Shown: positions 1 to 5,669, counted from the first letter of the stretch. The stretch: DNA of 6,271 nt from Lutibacter sp. (GCA_030599055.1 JAUVOS010000151.1:1-6271); one strand, 5' to 3'. Translations and numbers: made by a program. The notes: generated by a model not told the origin, from the letters alone.

Positions 1-397
<397 letters not shown>

Positions 398-544
398 AGC
401 GATTTTATAATCGTACAAGTATTGACTCGTTATATTTTATATTGTATCATTATTTTTCCTTATGTTATTTTTTAGATATGAGAAGTTAGAAGTGAGATAT
501 GAGTTTTACTCAAATCTCAATACTCAAATCTTTTTAAAAATCTT
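398..544 (+). other. 23S-5S internal transcribed spacer with nested hairpin
   Basis: The spacer is AT-rich and contains no tRNA. At 474-531 it carries two copies of AGATATGAG (474-482, 495-503) followed by two copies of CTCAAATCT (509-517, 523-531). The inner pair, GAGATATGAG (494-503) with CTCAAATCTC (509-518), forms a 10-position stem with one mismatch and a 5-nt loop; the outer copies can pair around it. It may be an rRNA processing stem or a dispersed palindromic repeat inserted in the spacer. Confidence 0.6.
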
Positions 545-650
545 AAGGTGGTTATAGCAATAGGGCTCACCTCTTCCCATCCCGAACAGAGAAGTTAAAC
601 CTATTAGCGCCGATGGTACTGCAACTTGTGGGAGAGTAGGTCGCCGCCTT
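545..650 (+). rRNA. rrf: 5S ribosomal RNA
   Basis: The conserved core CCCATCCCGAACAGAGAAGTT (about 577-597) and the 3' segment with GGGAGAGTAGGTCGCCGCC are diagnostic of bacterial 5S rRNA. The ends are set by the terminal helix: AAGGTGG at 545-551 pairs with CCGCCTT at 644-650 (one G-U pair). That gives about 106 nt; the mature ends may extend a few bases on each side. It closes the rRNA operon together with the upstream 23S gene. Confidence 0.95.
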
Positions 651-664
651 TTTTTATTATACAG

Positions 665-697
665 AAAACCCGTTACAATTTGTGACGGGTTTTTTTG
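665..697 (+). terminator. intrinsic terminator of the rRNA operon
   Basis: AACCCGTTAC (667-676) pairs with GTGACGGGTT (682-691) in a 10-bp stem with one G-U pair and an AATTT loop. It is followed by a run of T ending at 696, and the A residues before the stem extend the pairing. It lies 15 nt after the 5S 3' end and fits a Rho-independent terminator for the + strand. The complementary strand also has a stem followed by T residues (TTTTCTG), so it could stop - strand transcription weakly. Confidence 0.9.
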
Positions 698-816
698 TTA
701 GGAAGGCATGACCTAATTGGGATAATAGGTAACAGATGCTGGAAATTTGAAAAGATGAGTACTATAAACCTACTATATAACTAAACAATATTTTTGAAAA
801 AAAAAGCAACTAAAAT

Positions 817-851
817 AACAAAGTTAAGGATACTTATAGTATCAAAAAATA
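817..851 (+). repeat. direct repeat copy A (AAGGATACTTATA family)
   Basis: Positions 817-838 match 1063-1084 at 21 of 22 bases, including AAGGATACTTATA, and similarity continues with an indel through TATCAAAA. This copy contains a perfect small palindrome GATACT-TAT-AGTATC (829-843). The two copies are 246 bp apart in the same orientation and bracket the inverted repeat at about 880-1050. The function is unknown; candidates are the ends of a degenerate element or a local duplication. Confidence 0.6.
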
Positions 852-879
852 GCGTGGTCTAGTTATATGATAGTTAAAA

Positions 880-1050
880 AAACAAATAACAATAATCAAA
901 TAACAAATAAATTACAATATCCAAAATTTTAATAGTCACTCCATGTTAGAATAGTATAAACTCACAAAATTCATCTGAGTAGTTTGTTTTTTTATATTTT
1001 AACTTTTGTGATTTATTTGGCATTTGTGATTTGATATTTGGAATTTAATA
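880..1050. repeat. imperfect AT-rich inverted repeat
   Basis: ATCAAATAACAAAT (895-908) matches the reverse complement of 1022-1035 at 13 of 14 bases. Similarity extends on both sides in the CAAATAACAAAT / CAAATAAATCACAAAAG style with small indels, leaving a centre of about 60 bp. The composition is so A-rich that some similarity is expected by chance, but the 13/14 core and the symmetric arrangement are above background. It could be a MITE-like remnant or an intergenic repeat of the kind common in Bacteroidota. Confidence 0.45.
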
Positions 1051-1062
1051 AACAAACAATAA

Positions 1063-1097
1063 AACAAAGTAAAGGATACTTATAATTATCAAAATAG
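1063..1097 (+). repeat. direct repeat copy B (AAGGATACTTATA family)
   Basis: This is the second copy of the 22-bp repeat at 817-838, with one mismatch, followed by ATTATCAAAATAG where copy A has GTATCAAAAAATAG. The internal palindrome is imperfect in this copy. With copy A it frames the inverted repeat. Confidence 0.6.
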
Positions 1098-1308
1098 ATA
1101 ATATGTGCATTGCGCATTGATGGATTCAGTTCGATTTAATAAAATTGACTATTTGTTAGTATCAAAGCGGAAAAAAGCAACTGTTGGAGTTTTCTATTTC
1201 AAACTATCGTAACAAGCCATTACGTCGGCTTACTATTTGGACTTAGCGAATTCTTTTTTTTTAAAAGTTCTTGTAAAACTAATTGAATTTTATATCAAAT
1301 AACACACA

Positions 1309-2427
1309 TTAAGTTACAGAAAGAATCCCGTTTATTACACGTTGTAAATCATCTTGTGTTAAGTTTGAGCCACTTGGTAAACAAAGTCCTCGTTGAAACA
1401 AATCCTCGGAAACACCGTTGGTATAAGATTCATAGGTTTTAAAAACAGGCTGTAAGTGCATGGGTTTCCACAAAGGGCGAGCTTCGATGTTTTCCTTATC
1501 TAAAGCACGTCTTATTTTTTCTCGAGTTTCGTAAGAATCGCTTAATATTGTGGTCAACCAACGATTGGAAAACAAACCTTCTGGTTCTTCTATAAATGTG
1601 ATGTTGGGTAGGGAAGAGAGCTTCTTTTTATAAAATTCAAAATTGCCTCTACGTTGGGATACTCGTTTATTGATAACTTCCATTTGTCCGCGTCCGATAC
1701 CTGCTACAATATTACTCATTCGGTAATTGTAGCCTATTTCTGAATGTTGGTAATGCGGTGCATTATCACGAGCTTGTGTTGCTAAAAAGATCGCTTTTAG
1801 CTTGTCTTTATCAGATTTACAAACCAAAGCGCCACCACCTGAAGTAGTGATAATTTTATTTCCGTTAAACGAAAGAATACCAAAATGCCCTAAAATTCCA
1901 CATTTTTGATTCTTGTATTGACTACCTAAAGCTTCAGCGGCATCTTCAATTATTGGAATGTTATATCGTTTAGAAATAGTGATAATTTCTTGCATTTTTG
2001 CTGGCATACCGTAAAGATGAACTACCAATATTGCTTTGGGTTTGGTGCCTTTTTTTATATGATCTTTAATCGCTTTTTCTAATAAGATGGGATCCATATT
2101 CCAAGTATCCGATTCACTATCAATAAAAATGGGGCGGGCTCCTACATAGGTAATCGGATTGGCAGTTGCTGAAAAAGTAAAGCTTTGGCAAAGAACCACA
2201 TCGTTTTTTTTAACTCCTAAAAGGATTAATGCTAAATGAATAGCCGCTGTTCCAGAAGCTAATGTAGCAACATAGGATGTGTTCCCGATATAGTTTTCTA
2301 AATCTTTTTCAAAACCCTTGACATTTGGACCTAAAGGTGCTATCCAATTTTCATCAAAAGCTTCTTGGATGTATTTTTGTTCTGTGCCTCCCATGTGTGG
2401 AGAAGAAAGCCATATTTTTTTATGCAT
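1309..2427 (-). CDS. pglE: DegT/DnrJ/EryC1 PLP-dependent aminotransferase, PglE-like
   Basis: The predicted product is a 372-residue sugar-nucleotide aminotransferase of fold-type I, the usual length for the DegT/DnrJ/EryC1 family. It most likely transfers an amino group from glutamate to C4 of a UDP-4-keto-6-deoxy-HexNAc in the cytoplasm. Seen in the sequence: the opening WLSSPHMGGTEQKYI with NWIAPLGPNV (28-36); the phosphate-binding SGTAAIHLAL (58-67); SFTFSATANPI (82-92); IIEDAAEALGS (159-169) with D162 facing the PLP ring nitrogen; and SFNGNKIITTSGGG (186-199) with K191 as the Schiff-base lysine. The gene has an ATG start at 2427. It lies 115 bp downstream of abiEii, while its functional partner pglD is separated from it by the toxin-antitoxin module. 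No promoter box was found just upstream, so it may depend on upstream transcription. The exact sugar substrate (bacillosamine type or another 4-amino sugar) is inferred from neighbours. The product class is firm. Confidence 0.93.
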   Translation of the reverse strand: MHKKIWLSSPHMGGTEQKYIQEAFDENWIAPLGPNVKGFEKDLENYIGNTSYVATLASGTAAIHLALILLGVKKNDVVLCQSFTFSATANPITYVGARPIFIDSESDTWNMDPILLEKAIKDHIKKGTKPKAILVVHLYGMPAKMQEIITISKRYNIPIIEDAAEALGSQYKNQKCGILGHFGILSFNGNKIITTSGGGALVCKSDKDKLKAIFLATQARDNAPHYQHSEIGYNYRMSNIVAGIGRGQMEVINKRVSQRRGNFEFYKKKLSSLPNITFIEEPEGLFSNRWLTTILSDSYETREKIRRALDKENIEARPLWKPMHLQPVFKTYESYTNGVSEDLFQRGLCLPSGSNLTQDDLQRVINGILSVT

Positions 2428-2483
2428 GTTATTCGTTTTTAATTCGTAGGGCGAAAGCCGTTAAGGTGGGATAGTTTAGTACC

Positions 2484-2500
2484 CCGATGCTCTGCGTCGG
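2484..2500. repeat. short hairpin in repeat-rich spacer
   Basis: CCGATGC (2484-2490) and GCGTCGG (2494-2500) pair in a 7-bp stem with one T-G pair around a TCT loop. It directly abuts the larger hairpin at 2499-2551 and shares two bases with it. The rest of the spacer (2428-2483) carries a GGCGAAAGCC mini-hairpin (about 2450-2459) and no gene. Confidence 0.55.
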
Positions 2501-2551
2501 TATTTAAGGTTCAGTCCCGATAGTTATCGGGATGCCCTGAGGTTAAATACC
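2499..2551. repeat. long nested palindrome at the 3' end of abiEii
   Basis: Outer arms GGTATTTAA (2499-2507) and TTAAATACC (2543-2551) are perfectly complementary. Inside, TTCAG pairs with CTGAG (one wobble), and the core TCCCGATA-GT-TATCGGGA has perfect 8-bp arms. The right outer arm encodes the last two codons and the stop of abiEii. There is no T-run, so a classical intrinsic terminator is doubtful. It may slow transcription or protect an RNA 3' end, or may be a dispersed palindromic repeat. Palindromes with a CCCGATA..TATCGGG core are, from memory, frequent between flavobacterial genes. Confidence 0.75.
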
Positions 2552-3199
2552 ATTTATTTGTCGAGCATATTCAATTAAGTCTTGCTTAATAAAAGGCCAC
2601 AATTTTCCTTTTAAACAATTTGGATTAAAATCATTATCTGCAGATGAGCAATTGATAAGATTAGTAATAATTAGATATTTATCATGGTTGTATGGATAAC
2701 GTTGCTTGTGCAAATTAATCATTTTTGTAAATGAGTACGTTGTCATAAACTCGTGAATATCCCAAAAATCTTTTTTCCTTCCTTCTCTTTGAATTACATC
2801 TATTTTCATCGCAATAATCTCTTCAATACTTGCCATCCTCACTCCTCCAATATCTATGCTATTTTGAATAAAAGTATCCGTATAAAAAAGATCTAACTTA
2901 ACGGCCGATAATTCATCAGAACCAATAAAATAGGATTTTCCCAAACCTACGGGTATTTGTAATGTAGTTTCGAAATAGGAGAAATTATTCTTAAGAAATA
3001 AATGAATAGTGTTAAAATCTATACTTCCATATTCCGCATCTGTAAATAAATCAATATCTATCGATAATCGATGCCCTCTTTGTAAGCTTAATGCAGTACC
3101 ACCAACTAATCGAAATGAATTGAATACCGGTGCTTTTATCAACAAAAACAGTACTTCTTTTAGATTGTCTGTAACCGTATTCCAATACAATTTATTCAA
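2543..3199 (-). CDS. AbiEii/AbiGii-type nucleotidyltransferase toxin
   Basis: This 218-residue protein belongs to the AbiEii (DUF1814) nucleotidyltransferase toxin family. Members studied elsewhere modify tRNA or otherwise block growth and are restrained by a cognate antitoxin; the target here is unknown. The signature is LVGGTALSLQRGHRLSIDIDLFT (31-53) with the catalytic pair D48/D50, a third acidic residue in VKLDLFY (D103), then MASIEEIIAMKIDVIQREGRKKDFWDIHE (122-150) with K132 and the conserved GRKKDFWD motif. It overlaps the upstream antitoxin gene by 8 bp, indicating co-transcription and translational coupling. No ATG is available: the codon at 3199 is TTG (a second TTG lies at 3190), an in-frame TAA stands just upstream, and the first internal Met is residue 122, after the catalytic motifs. 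A weak TTG start would keep toxin output low. The last codons lie inside the palindrome at 2499-2551. The family assignment is firm. Confidence 0.9.
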   Translation of the reverse strand: MNKLYWNTVTDNLKEVLFLLIKAPVFNSFRLVGGTALSLQRGHRLSIDIDLFTDAEYGSIDFNTIHLFLKNNFSYFETTLQIPVGLGKSYFIGSDELSAVKLDLFYTDTFIQNSIDIGGVRMASIEEIIAMKIDVIQREGRKKDFWDIHEFMTTYSFTKMINLHKQRYPYNHDKYLIITNLINCSSADNDFNPNCLKGKLWPFIKQDLIEYARQINGI

Positions 3200-3668
3200 T
3201 ATTTAACCATTTAAAGTTTTCCATAATTATCGCTACTTCTTTCTTCCCATAGTAGCTAAGTATCACTTCTTGTTCTTTATTGTTTCCTCTACTCATAACA
3301 CGTTGTATTATCACTTTCTTATTCTTTATCCAGTTTATATTTTCAATAGTCGTATCCCAAAATAATGTCGGTCTAAAAATAGATAAATCAGGTTTTTTAA
3401 TACGTTCTTGTTTTTCTTTGTCAATGTCGTAATAGACTTGCAAAAGCATAAGCGTGCCCTCTTGCCAATTAAAATAAGTTTCAATTTTTAAGGAAAGTGG
3501 TATATTCATATCTCTTTTACCCTTAATTATTGCGTTTAATGTTTGTGGGTGAATATCAATTTCTTTAGAAAGTTTGATTTGACTAATATGCATACGTTTG
3601 AGTTTTCTCCCAAGAAACAAGCCCGGGTGAATTCCCTTGAATAAAGATATGTTGTCTGATTTTGTCAT
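3192..3668 (-). CDS. HTH-domain antitoxin with DUF6922-like C-terminus
   Basis: I place the start at the ATG at 3668, giving 158 residues. The longer frame to 3686 would need a TTG lying within the -7 promoter box. Residues about 12-70 (GIHPGLFLGRKLKR, then QIKLSKEIDIHPQTLNAIIKGKRDM) form a HigA/VapI-like XRE helix-turn-helix. Residues about 98-145 (RPTLFWDTTIENINWIKNKKVIIQRVMSRGN and LSYYGKKEV) resemble the DUF6922 region that often precedes AbiEii toxins in Bacteroidota. The HTH part would bind the operator upstream and the C-terminal part would neutralise the toxin or set specificity; that division of labour is inferred. The gene overlaps the toxin start by 8 bp. A strong -7 box and a 24-bp palindrome lie immediately upstream, which fits autorepression. 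Confidence 0.82.
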   Translation of the reverse strand: MTKSDNISLFKGIHPGLFLGRKLKRMHISQIKLSKEIDIHPQTLNAIIKGKRDMNIPLSLKIETYFNWQEGTLMLLQVYYDIDKEKQERIKKPDLSIFRPTLFWDTTIENINWIKNKKVIIQRVMSRGNNKEQEVILSYYGKKEVAIIMENFKWLNIE

Positions 3669-3682
3669 CGCTTTAGATAAAT

Positions 3683-3691
3683 GCAAATATA
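3683..3691 (-). promoter_or_regulatory. Bacteroidota -7 promoter box for the toxin-antitoxin operon
   Basis: On the - strand this reads TATATTTGC, a perfect match to the TAnnTTTG -7 consensus of the Bacteroidota housekeeping sigma factor. With the final G taken as -7, transcription would start near 3677, about 9 nt before the ATG at 3668. No strong -33 TTTG box is seen; a TATG stands at roughly the right distance. Confidence 0.75.
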
Positions 3692-3709
3692 AACAATTTT
3701 GTTTATATT
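3686..3709. promoter_or_regulatory. 24-bp palindromic operator candidate
   Basis: AATATAAACAA (3686-3696) and TTGTTTATATT (3699-3709) are perfect 11-bp inverted arms around a 2-bp centre. The palindrome covers most of the -7 box and extends upstream between -7 and -33, the expected position for a repressor dimer that excludes RNA polymerase. The adjacent HTH antitoxin is the obvious candidate ligand. Confidence 0.75.
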
Positions 3710-3770
3710 ACATAATAACTTCAGTTCGACTTAAGTTAATCTAAGCTGTAAAGATGAGGCTAATAGTACT

Positions 3771-3887
3771 CTAAGGATTTTGGAGGAGGTTTTGTTGTTT
3801 CTTTTGATAGGTTTCCTGCTTTGTCGGTAAGTAACTTTGTTTTGCTAAGGCTTCTTTCAGAATGACAAATGCATCATCATATTCCAC
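3771..3887 (-). pseudogene. possible coding remnant after pglD
   Basis: Downstream of the pglD stop and in the same frame lies an open stretch that reads as a plausible protein tail. From a GTG at 3887 it gives 38 residues starting VEYDDAFVILKEALAKQSYL and ending KKQQNLLQNP before a TAG. The frame is open from the pglD stop onward (F-S-G-L-F-K-A-T-R-S-T-V-E-Y). The composition looks protein-like (helical, charged), but no ATG or recognisable family is present. It may be the 3' remnant of a gene lost when the toxin-antitoxin module arrived, or chance. Confidence 0.3.
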
Positions 3888-3920
3888 TGTACTTCGTGTA
3901 GCTTTAAAAAGACCGGAAAA

Positions 3921-4499
3921 TTACAATACTCGCCCCGGATTTCCCACCACAGTTACGCCATCCGGAACATCATTTATGATAACGGCACCCGCGCCGATAA
4001 TTGCCCATTTTCCGATAGTAATATTCGGATTTACTACAGCACCGGCACCTATTTGAGAACCTTCGCCGACTTGTACATTACCGCATAAAGTAGCATTAGG
4101 GGATATATGTGCAAAATCATCTATTTTACAATCGTGATCAATACTGGCAGCTGTATTGATAATGCTGTGCTTGCCAATATGCGTATCTACATTTATGATA
4201 GCACCTGCCATCACAACCGTTCCCACATCAATTATCACTCTTTTATCGATGATAGCACTTGGGTGAATTGCTTTTGTATAGTGTATTGCACCTAGTTTTT
4301 TAGCTAATTTTTTTCTTTTTTTATTGTTTCCAACCGAAATGATAAAGAAATCGGTATCTCCTTTTTCAAAAACTTTTACTGGGTATCCTAATAATGTAAA
4401 GGGTGCCCGATCATCAAAAATATTAGTGATTTTCTGTTCTAGCAATTCGAGGATACTGATGATAACTTTTGCGTGTCCGCTGGCTCCGTATAGGTTCAT
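3921..4499 (-). CDS. pglD: PglD-family sugar-nucleotide N-acetyltransferase
   Basis: This 192-residue, apparently complete acetyltransferase of the PglD/NeuD type would transfer acetyl from acetyl-CoA to the 4-amino group made by the PglE-like enzyme, giving a UDP-2,4-diacetamido sugar in the cytoplasm. The N-terminal Rossmann-like PglD_N domain (about 1-75) opens with LYGASGHAKVI (3-13). The C-terminal left-handed beta-helix (about 78-190) shows hexapeptide repeats such as IGKHSIINTAASIDHDCKI, IGAGAVVNPNITIGKWAIIGAGAVI and the ending VVGNPGRVL. H122 in SIDHDC occupies the position of the catalytic histidine of the family. The start is the ATG at 4499, which leaves only a short spacer to pglC upstream and fits one transcript. 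The spacer has repeated CAACTTT-type units and no promoter box. The specific acceptor is inferred from context. Confidence 0.92.
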   Translation of the reverse strand: MNLYGASGHAKVIISILELLEQKITNIFDDRAPFTLLGYPVKVFEKGDTDFFIISVGNNKKRKKLAKKLGAIHYTKAIHPSAIIDKRVIIDVGTVVMAGAIINVDTHIGKHSIINTAASIDHDCKIDDFAHISPNATLCGNVQVGEGSQIGAGAVVNPNITIGKWAIIGAGAVIINDVPDGVTVVGNPGRVL

Positions 4500-4564
4500 T
4501 TAGTTGAAAGTTTGTAAAGTTGAAAAGTTGTTATGAAATGTTATTTGTTTATTTTGTATAGTTG

Positions 4565-4610
4565 AGACGTTGCAATGCAACGTCTTTACTTTGTAATGTA
4601 ACGTCTTTAC
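4565..4610. repeat. palindrome and partial tandem copy at the pglC stop
   Basis: AGACGTTGCA (4565-4574) and TGCAACGTCT (4576-4585) are perfect 10-bp arms around one A. The stretch 4570-4589 is repeated at 4591-4610 with two differences (TTGCAATGCAACG versus TTGTAATGTAACG, then TCTTTAC), a 21-bp period. The second unit supplies the last ATG codon and the TAA stop of pglC. The GACGTTGCAATGCAACGTC core resembles a widespread bacterial intergenic palindrome. It may act as a weak transcription-stalling hairpin in the pglC-pglD spacer. Confidence 0.75.
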
Positions 4611-5218
4611 ATGTTTTTTGTTCCTTGAAAGCGTCCGATTGTGGCACTTCCATCTTCTGCGATGTCTTTTGCTTTGAGTACTTTTAGTACGGTCAAAAAT
4701 AAGATTTTTATATCAATCCAAAAACTACTATTTTTAACATACCAAATATCATATTTAAATTTTTGCTCCCAACTGATGGCATTACGTCCGTTTACTTGTG
4801 CCCAGCCGGTAATACCGGGTTTTACTTGATGACGCTTTTTTTGGTGTTCGTTATATAAGCTCAAATATTGGGGCAATAAAGGTCTGGGCCCCACTAAACT
4901 CATATCACCTTTTATGATATTGATGAGTTGGGGTATTTCGTCGAGTGAGGTTTTACGAACTATTTTTCCTATTGTTGTCAGTCTTTCTGTATCGCTTAAT
5001 AAATTTCCATCAGCATCCTTTTTATCATTCATGGTTTTGAACTTGATGATGTTAAAGAGCTTTTCATTTTTTCCTGGACGGGATTGAATAAAGAAAGGGG
5101 TTCCTTTGTTAGCAATTGTAAGTAATAAACCCACAAATAAAAATATTGGCGATGCTATTGCCAAAGCTGTGAATGCTAGGGTGAAGTCTAATATAGGTTT
5201 TATGAGGTTTTTATACAT
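4607..5218 (-). CDS. pglC: PglC-like monotopic phosphoglycosyltransferase
   Basis: This 203-residue initiating sugar transferase of the bacterial sugar transferase family would move a phospho-sugar from a UDP-sugar to undecaprenyl phosphate at the cytoplasmic face of the inner membrane, the first membrane step of glycan assembly. Residues 5-37 form a hydrophobic re-entrant helix broken at S23-P24, as in Campylobacter PglC. Then follow FNIIKFKTM (55-63), the catalytic dyad D93-E94 in RKTSLDEIPQL (88-98), GDMSLVGPRP (104-113), and KPGITGWAQVNGRN (133-146). The size equals the minimal PglC type without the extra helices of WbaP-like enzymes. I chose the ATG at 5218. A longer frame to 5248 would add ten residues encoded by the flanking 66-bp repeat. 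The TAA stop lies in another repeat (4591-4610), so the last residues may be repeat-derived. The repeat-borne -7 box at 5225-5233 would give an almost leaderless mRNA. Confidence 0.94.
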   Translation of the reverse strand: MYKNLIKPILDFTLAFTALAIASPIFLFVGLLLTIANKGTPFFIQSRPGKNEKLFNIIKFKTMNDKKDADGNLLSDTERLTTIGKIVRKTSLDEIPQLINIIKGDMSLVGPRPLLPQYLSLYNEHQKKRHQVKPGITGWAQVNGRNAISWEQKFKYDIWYVKNSSFWIDIKILFLTVLKVLKAKDIAEDGSATIGRFQGTKNM

Positions 5219-5224
5219 GTTTTT

Positions 5225-5233
5225 GCAAAGGTA
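5225..5233 (-). promoter_or_regulatory. -7 promoter box upstream of pglC, inside the repeat
   Basis: On the - strand this reads TACCTTTGC, matching TAnnTTTG. With G at -7 the transcript would start at about 5219, next to the ATG at 5218, giving a leaderless or nearly leaderless message. A T-rich TTTTAG about 20 nt upstream is a weak -33 candidate. The box is the outer edge of repeat copy 1. Confidence 0.55.
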
Positions 5234-5290
5234 GTGTTCTCGGTACAATTTCTAAAACTTTATGAGTTTTAGAAATCACTCTAACTGACG
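5225..5290 (-). repeat. 66-bp dispersed repeat, copy 1
   Basis: It is identical to 5670-5735 except at two positions (5231 and 5282), in the same orientation, 445 bp apart. It contains the perfect palindrome ATTTCTAAAAC-TTTATGA-GTTTTAGAAAT (11-bp arms). Its promoter-proximal edge is GCAAAGGTAGTGTTCTCGGTA and its far edge is AACTGACG. A shared TGCTTCAG follows both copies: directly after copy 2, but after 17 extra bases in copy 1 (5308-5315). It occupies the upstream edge of pglC. Confidence 0.9.
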
Positions 5291-5368
5291 GGACAATGGA
5301 GTCTCTATGCTTCAGGTCAAATGATTTTTATAATGTTTAGCATTTTTGAATTGTATGGGGGTTATTAC

Positions 5369-5656
5369 CTAAAACTTCTTTTTAGCTAAGTTCACTAACT
5401 TGCCGAAATTTCCGTCAATCAATGCTTTTTTCTTTGCTTTTGACCATTTTTTAATCTGTTTTTCTTTTTTTATTGCTACTCGAATATCGGTAAACTCTGC
5501 AAAGAAAACTAACAAAATTGGTCTTCTACTACTTGTATATGAGTTAGGGTAGTAACCTGATTGGTGCCTTTGAAATCGTTGCTCTAAATTACTTGTTACA
5601 CCAGTATAATAAGTTTCATCAGCACATAGGAGTATGTAAACGTAAGATTTGTTCAT
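5369..5656 (-). CDS. GIY-YIG domain protein (UPF0213/YhbQ-like, standalone)
   Basis: The product is a 95-residue single-domain member of the GIY-YIG nuclease superfamily, the usual size for the UPF0213 group. Their nucleic-acid substrate and cell role are poorly known. The first motif is YVYIL (5-9), the second YYTGVT (16-21); R27 in NLEQRFQRH and E65 in KKEKQIKKWSKAKK match the conserved catalytic Arg and metal-binding Glu, so the fold and active site appear intact. The C-terminal FGKLVNLAKKKF tail is typical of Bacteroidota members. The start is the ATG at 5656, 13 nt downstream of a repeat-borne -7 box. The gene interrupts the glycosyltransferase-pglC series and lies between two 66-bp direct repeats, which suggests recent arrival or duplication together with one repeat copy. 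It has no evident role in glycan synthesis. Confidence 0.9.
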   Translation of the reverse strand: MNKSYVYILLCADETYYTGVTSNLEQRFQRHQSGYYPNSYTSSRRPILLVFFAEFTDIRVAIKKEKQIKKWSKAKKKALIDGNFGKLVNLAKKKF

Positions 5657-5669
5657 AGTGATGATTTGT

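Larger units (their letters stand above)
698..1308. other. gene-free AT-rich intergenic region
   Basis: No tRNA, no convincing coding frame and no conserved RNA could be recognised here. It separates the + strand rRNA operon from the convergent - strand glycan genes. It holds an imperfect inverted repeat (about 880-1050) between two copies of a 22-bp direct repeat (817-838 and 1063-1084), a TAnnTTTG box at 789-796 with no gene downstream, and a poly-T run near 1252-1262. The final ~200 bp (1100-1308) has more mixed composition but shows no structure beyond short palindromes such as CGTAA-N7-TTACG (about 1209-1225). No clear terminator is seen for the - strand gene ending at 1309. Confidence 0.6.

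Noticed and set aside
789..796. TAnnTTTG promoter box in the gene-free region
   Set aside because: It is followed by A-rich sequence without a gene or structured RNA; such a box is expected by chance in AT-rich DNA.
398..1308. tRNA genes in the rRNA spacer or downstream
   Set aside because: No cloverleaf with a TTCGANNC-type T-loop and matching acceptor stem was seen.
3009..3206. Open frame on the + strand opposite abiEii
   Set aside because: It is antisense to the strongly supported toxin gene; no family features.
3669..3686. Longer antitoxin start (TTG at 3686)
   Set aside because: The TTG is part of the -7 promoter box and the operator palindrome; the ATG at 3668 is a better start.
3862..4295. 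Two short + strand frames opposite pglD
   Set aside because: They are shadows of the hexapeptide-repeat coding sequence; low-complexity products without recognisable motifs.
4641..4829. Short + strand frame opposite pglC
   Set aside because: Antisense to conserved PglC motifs; no independent support.
5219..5248. Longer pglC start at 5248
   Set aside because: The ten extra residues come from the 66-bp repeat; the family start MYKNLIKPILDF at 5218 aligns with known PglC numbering.
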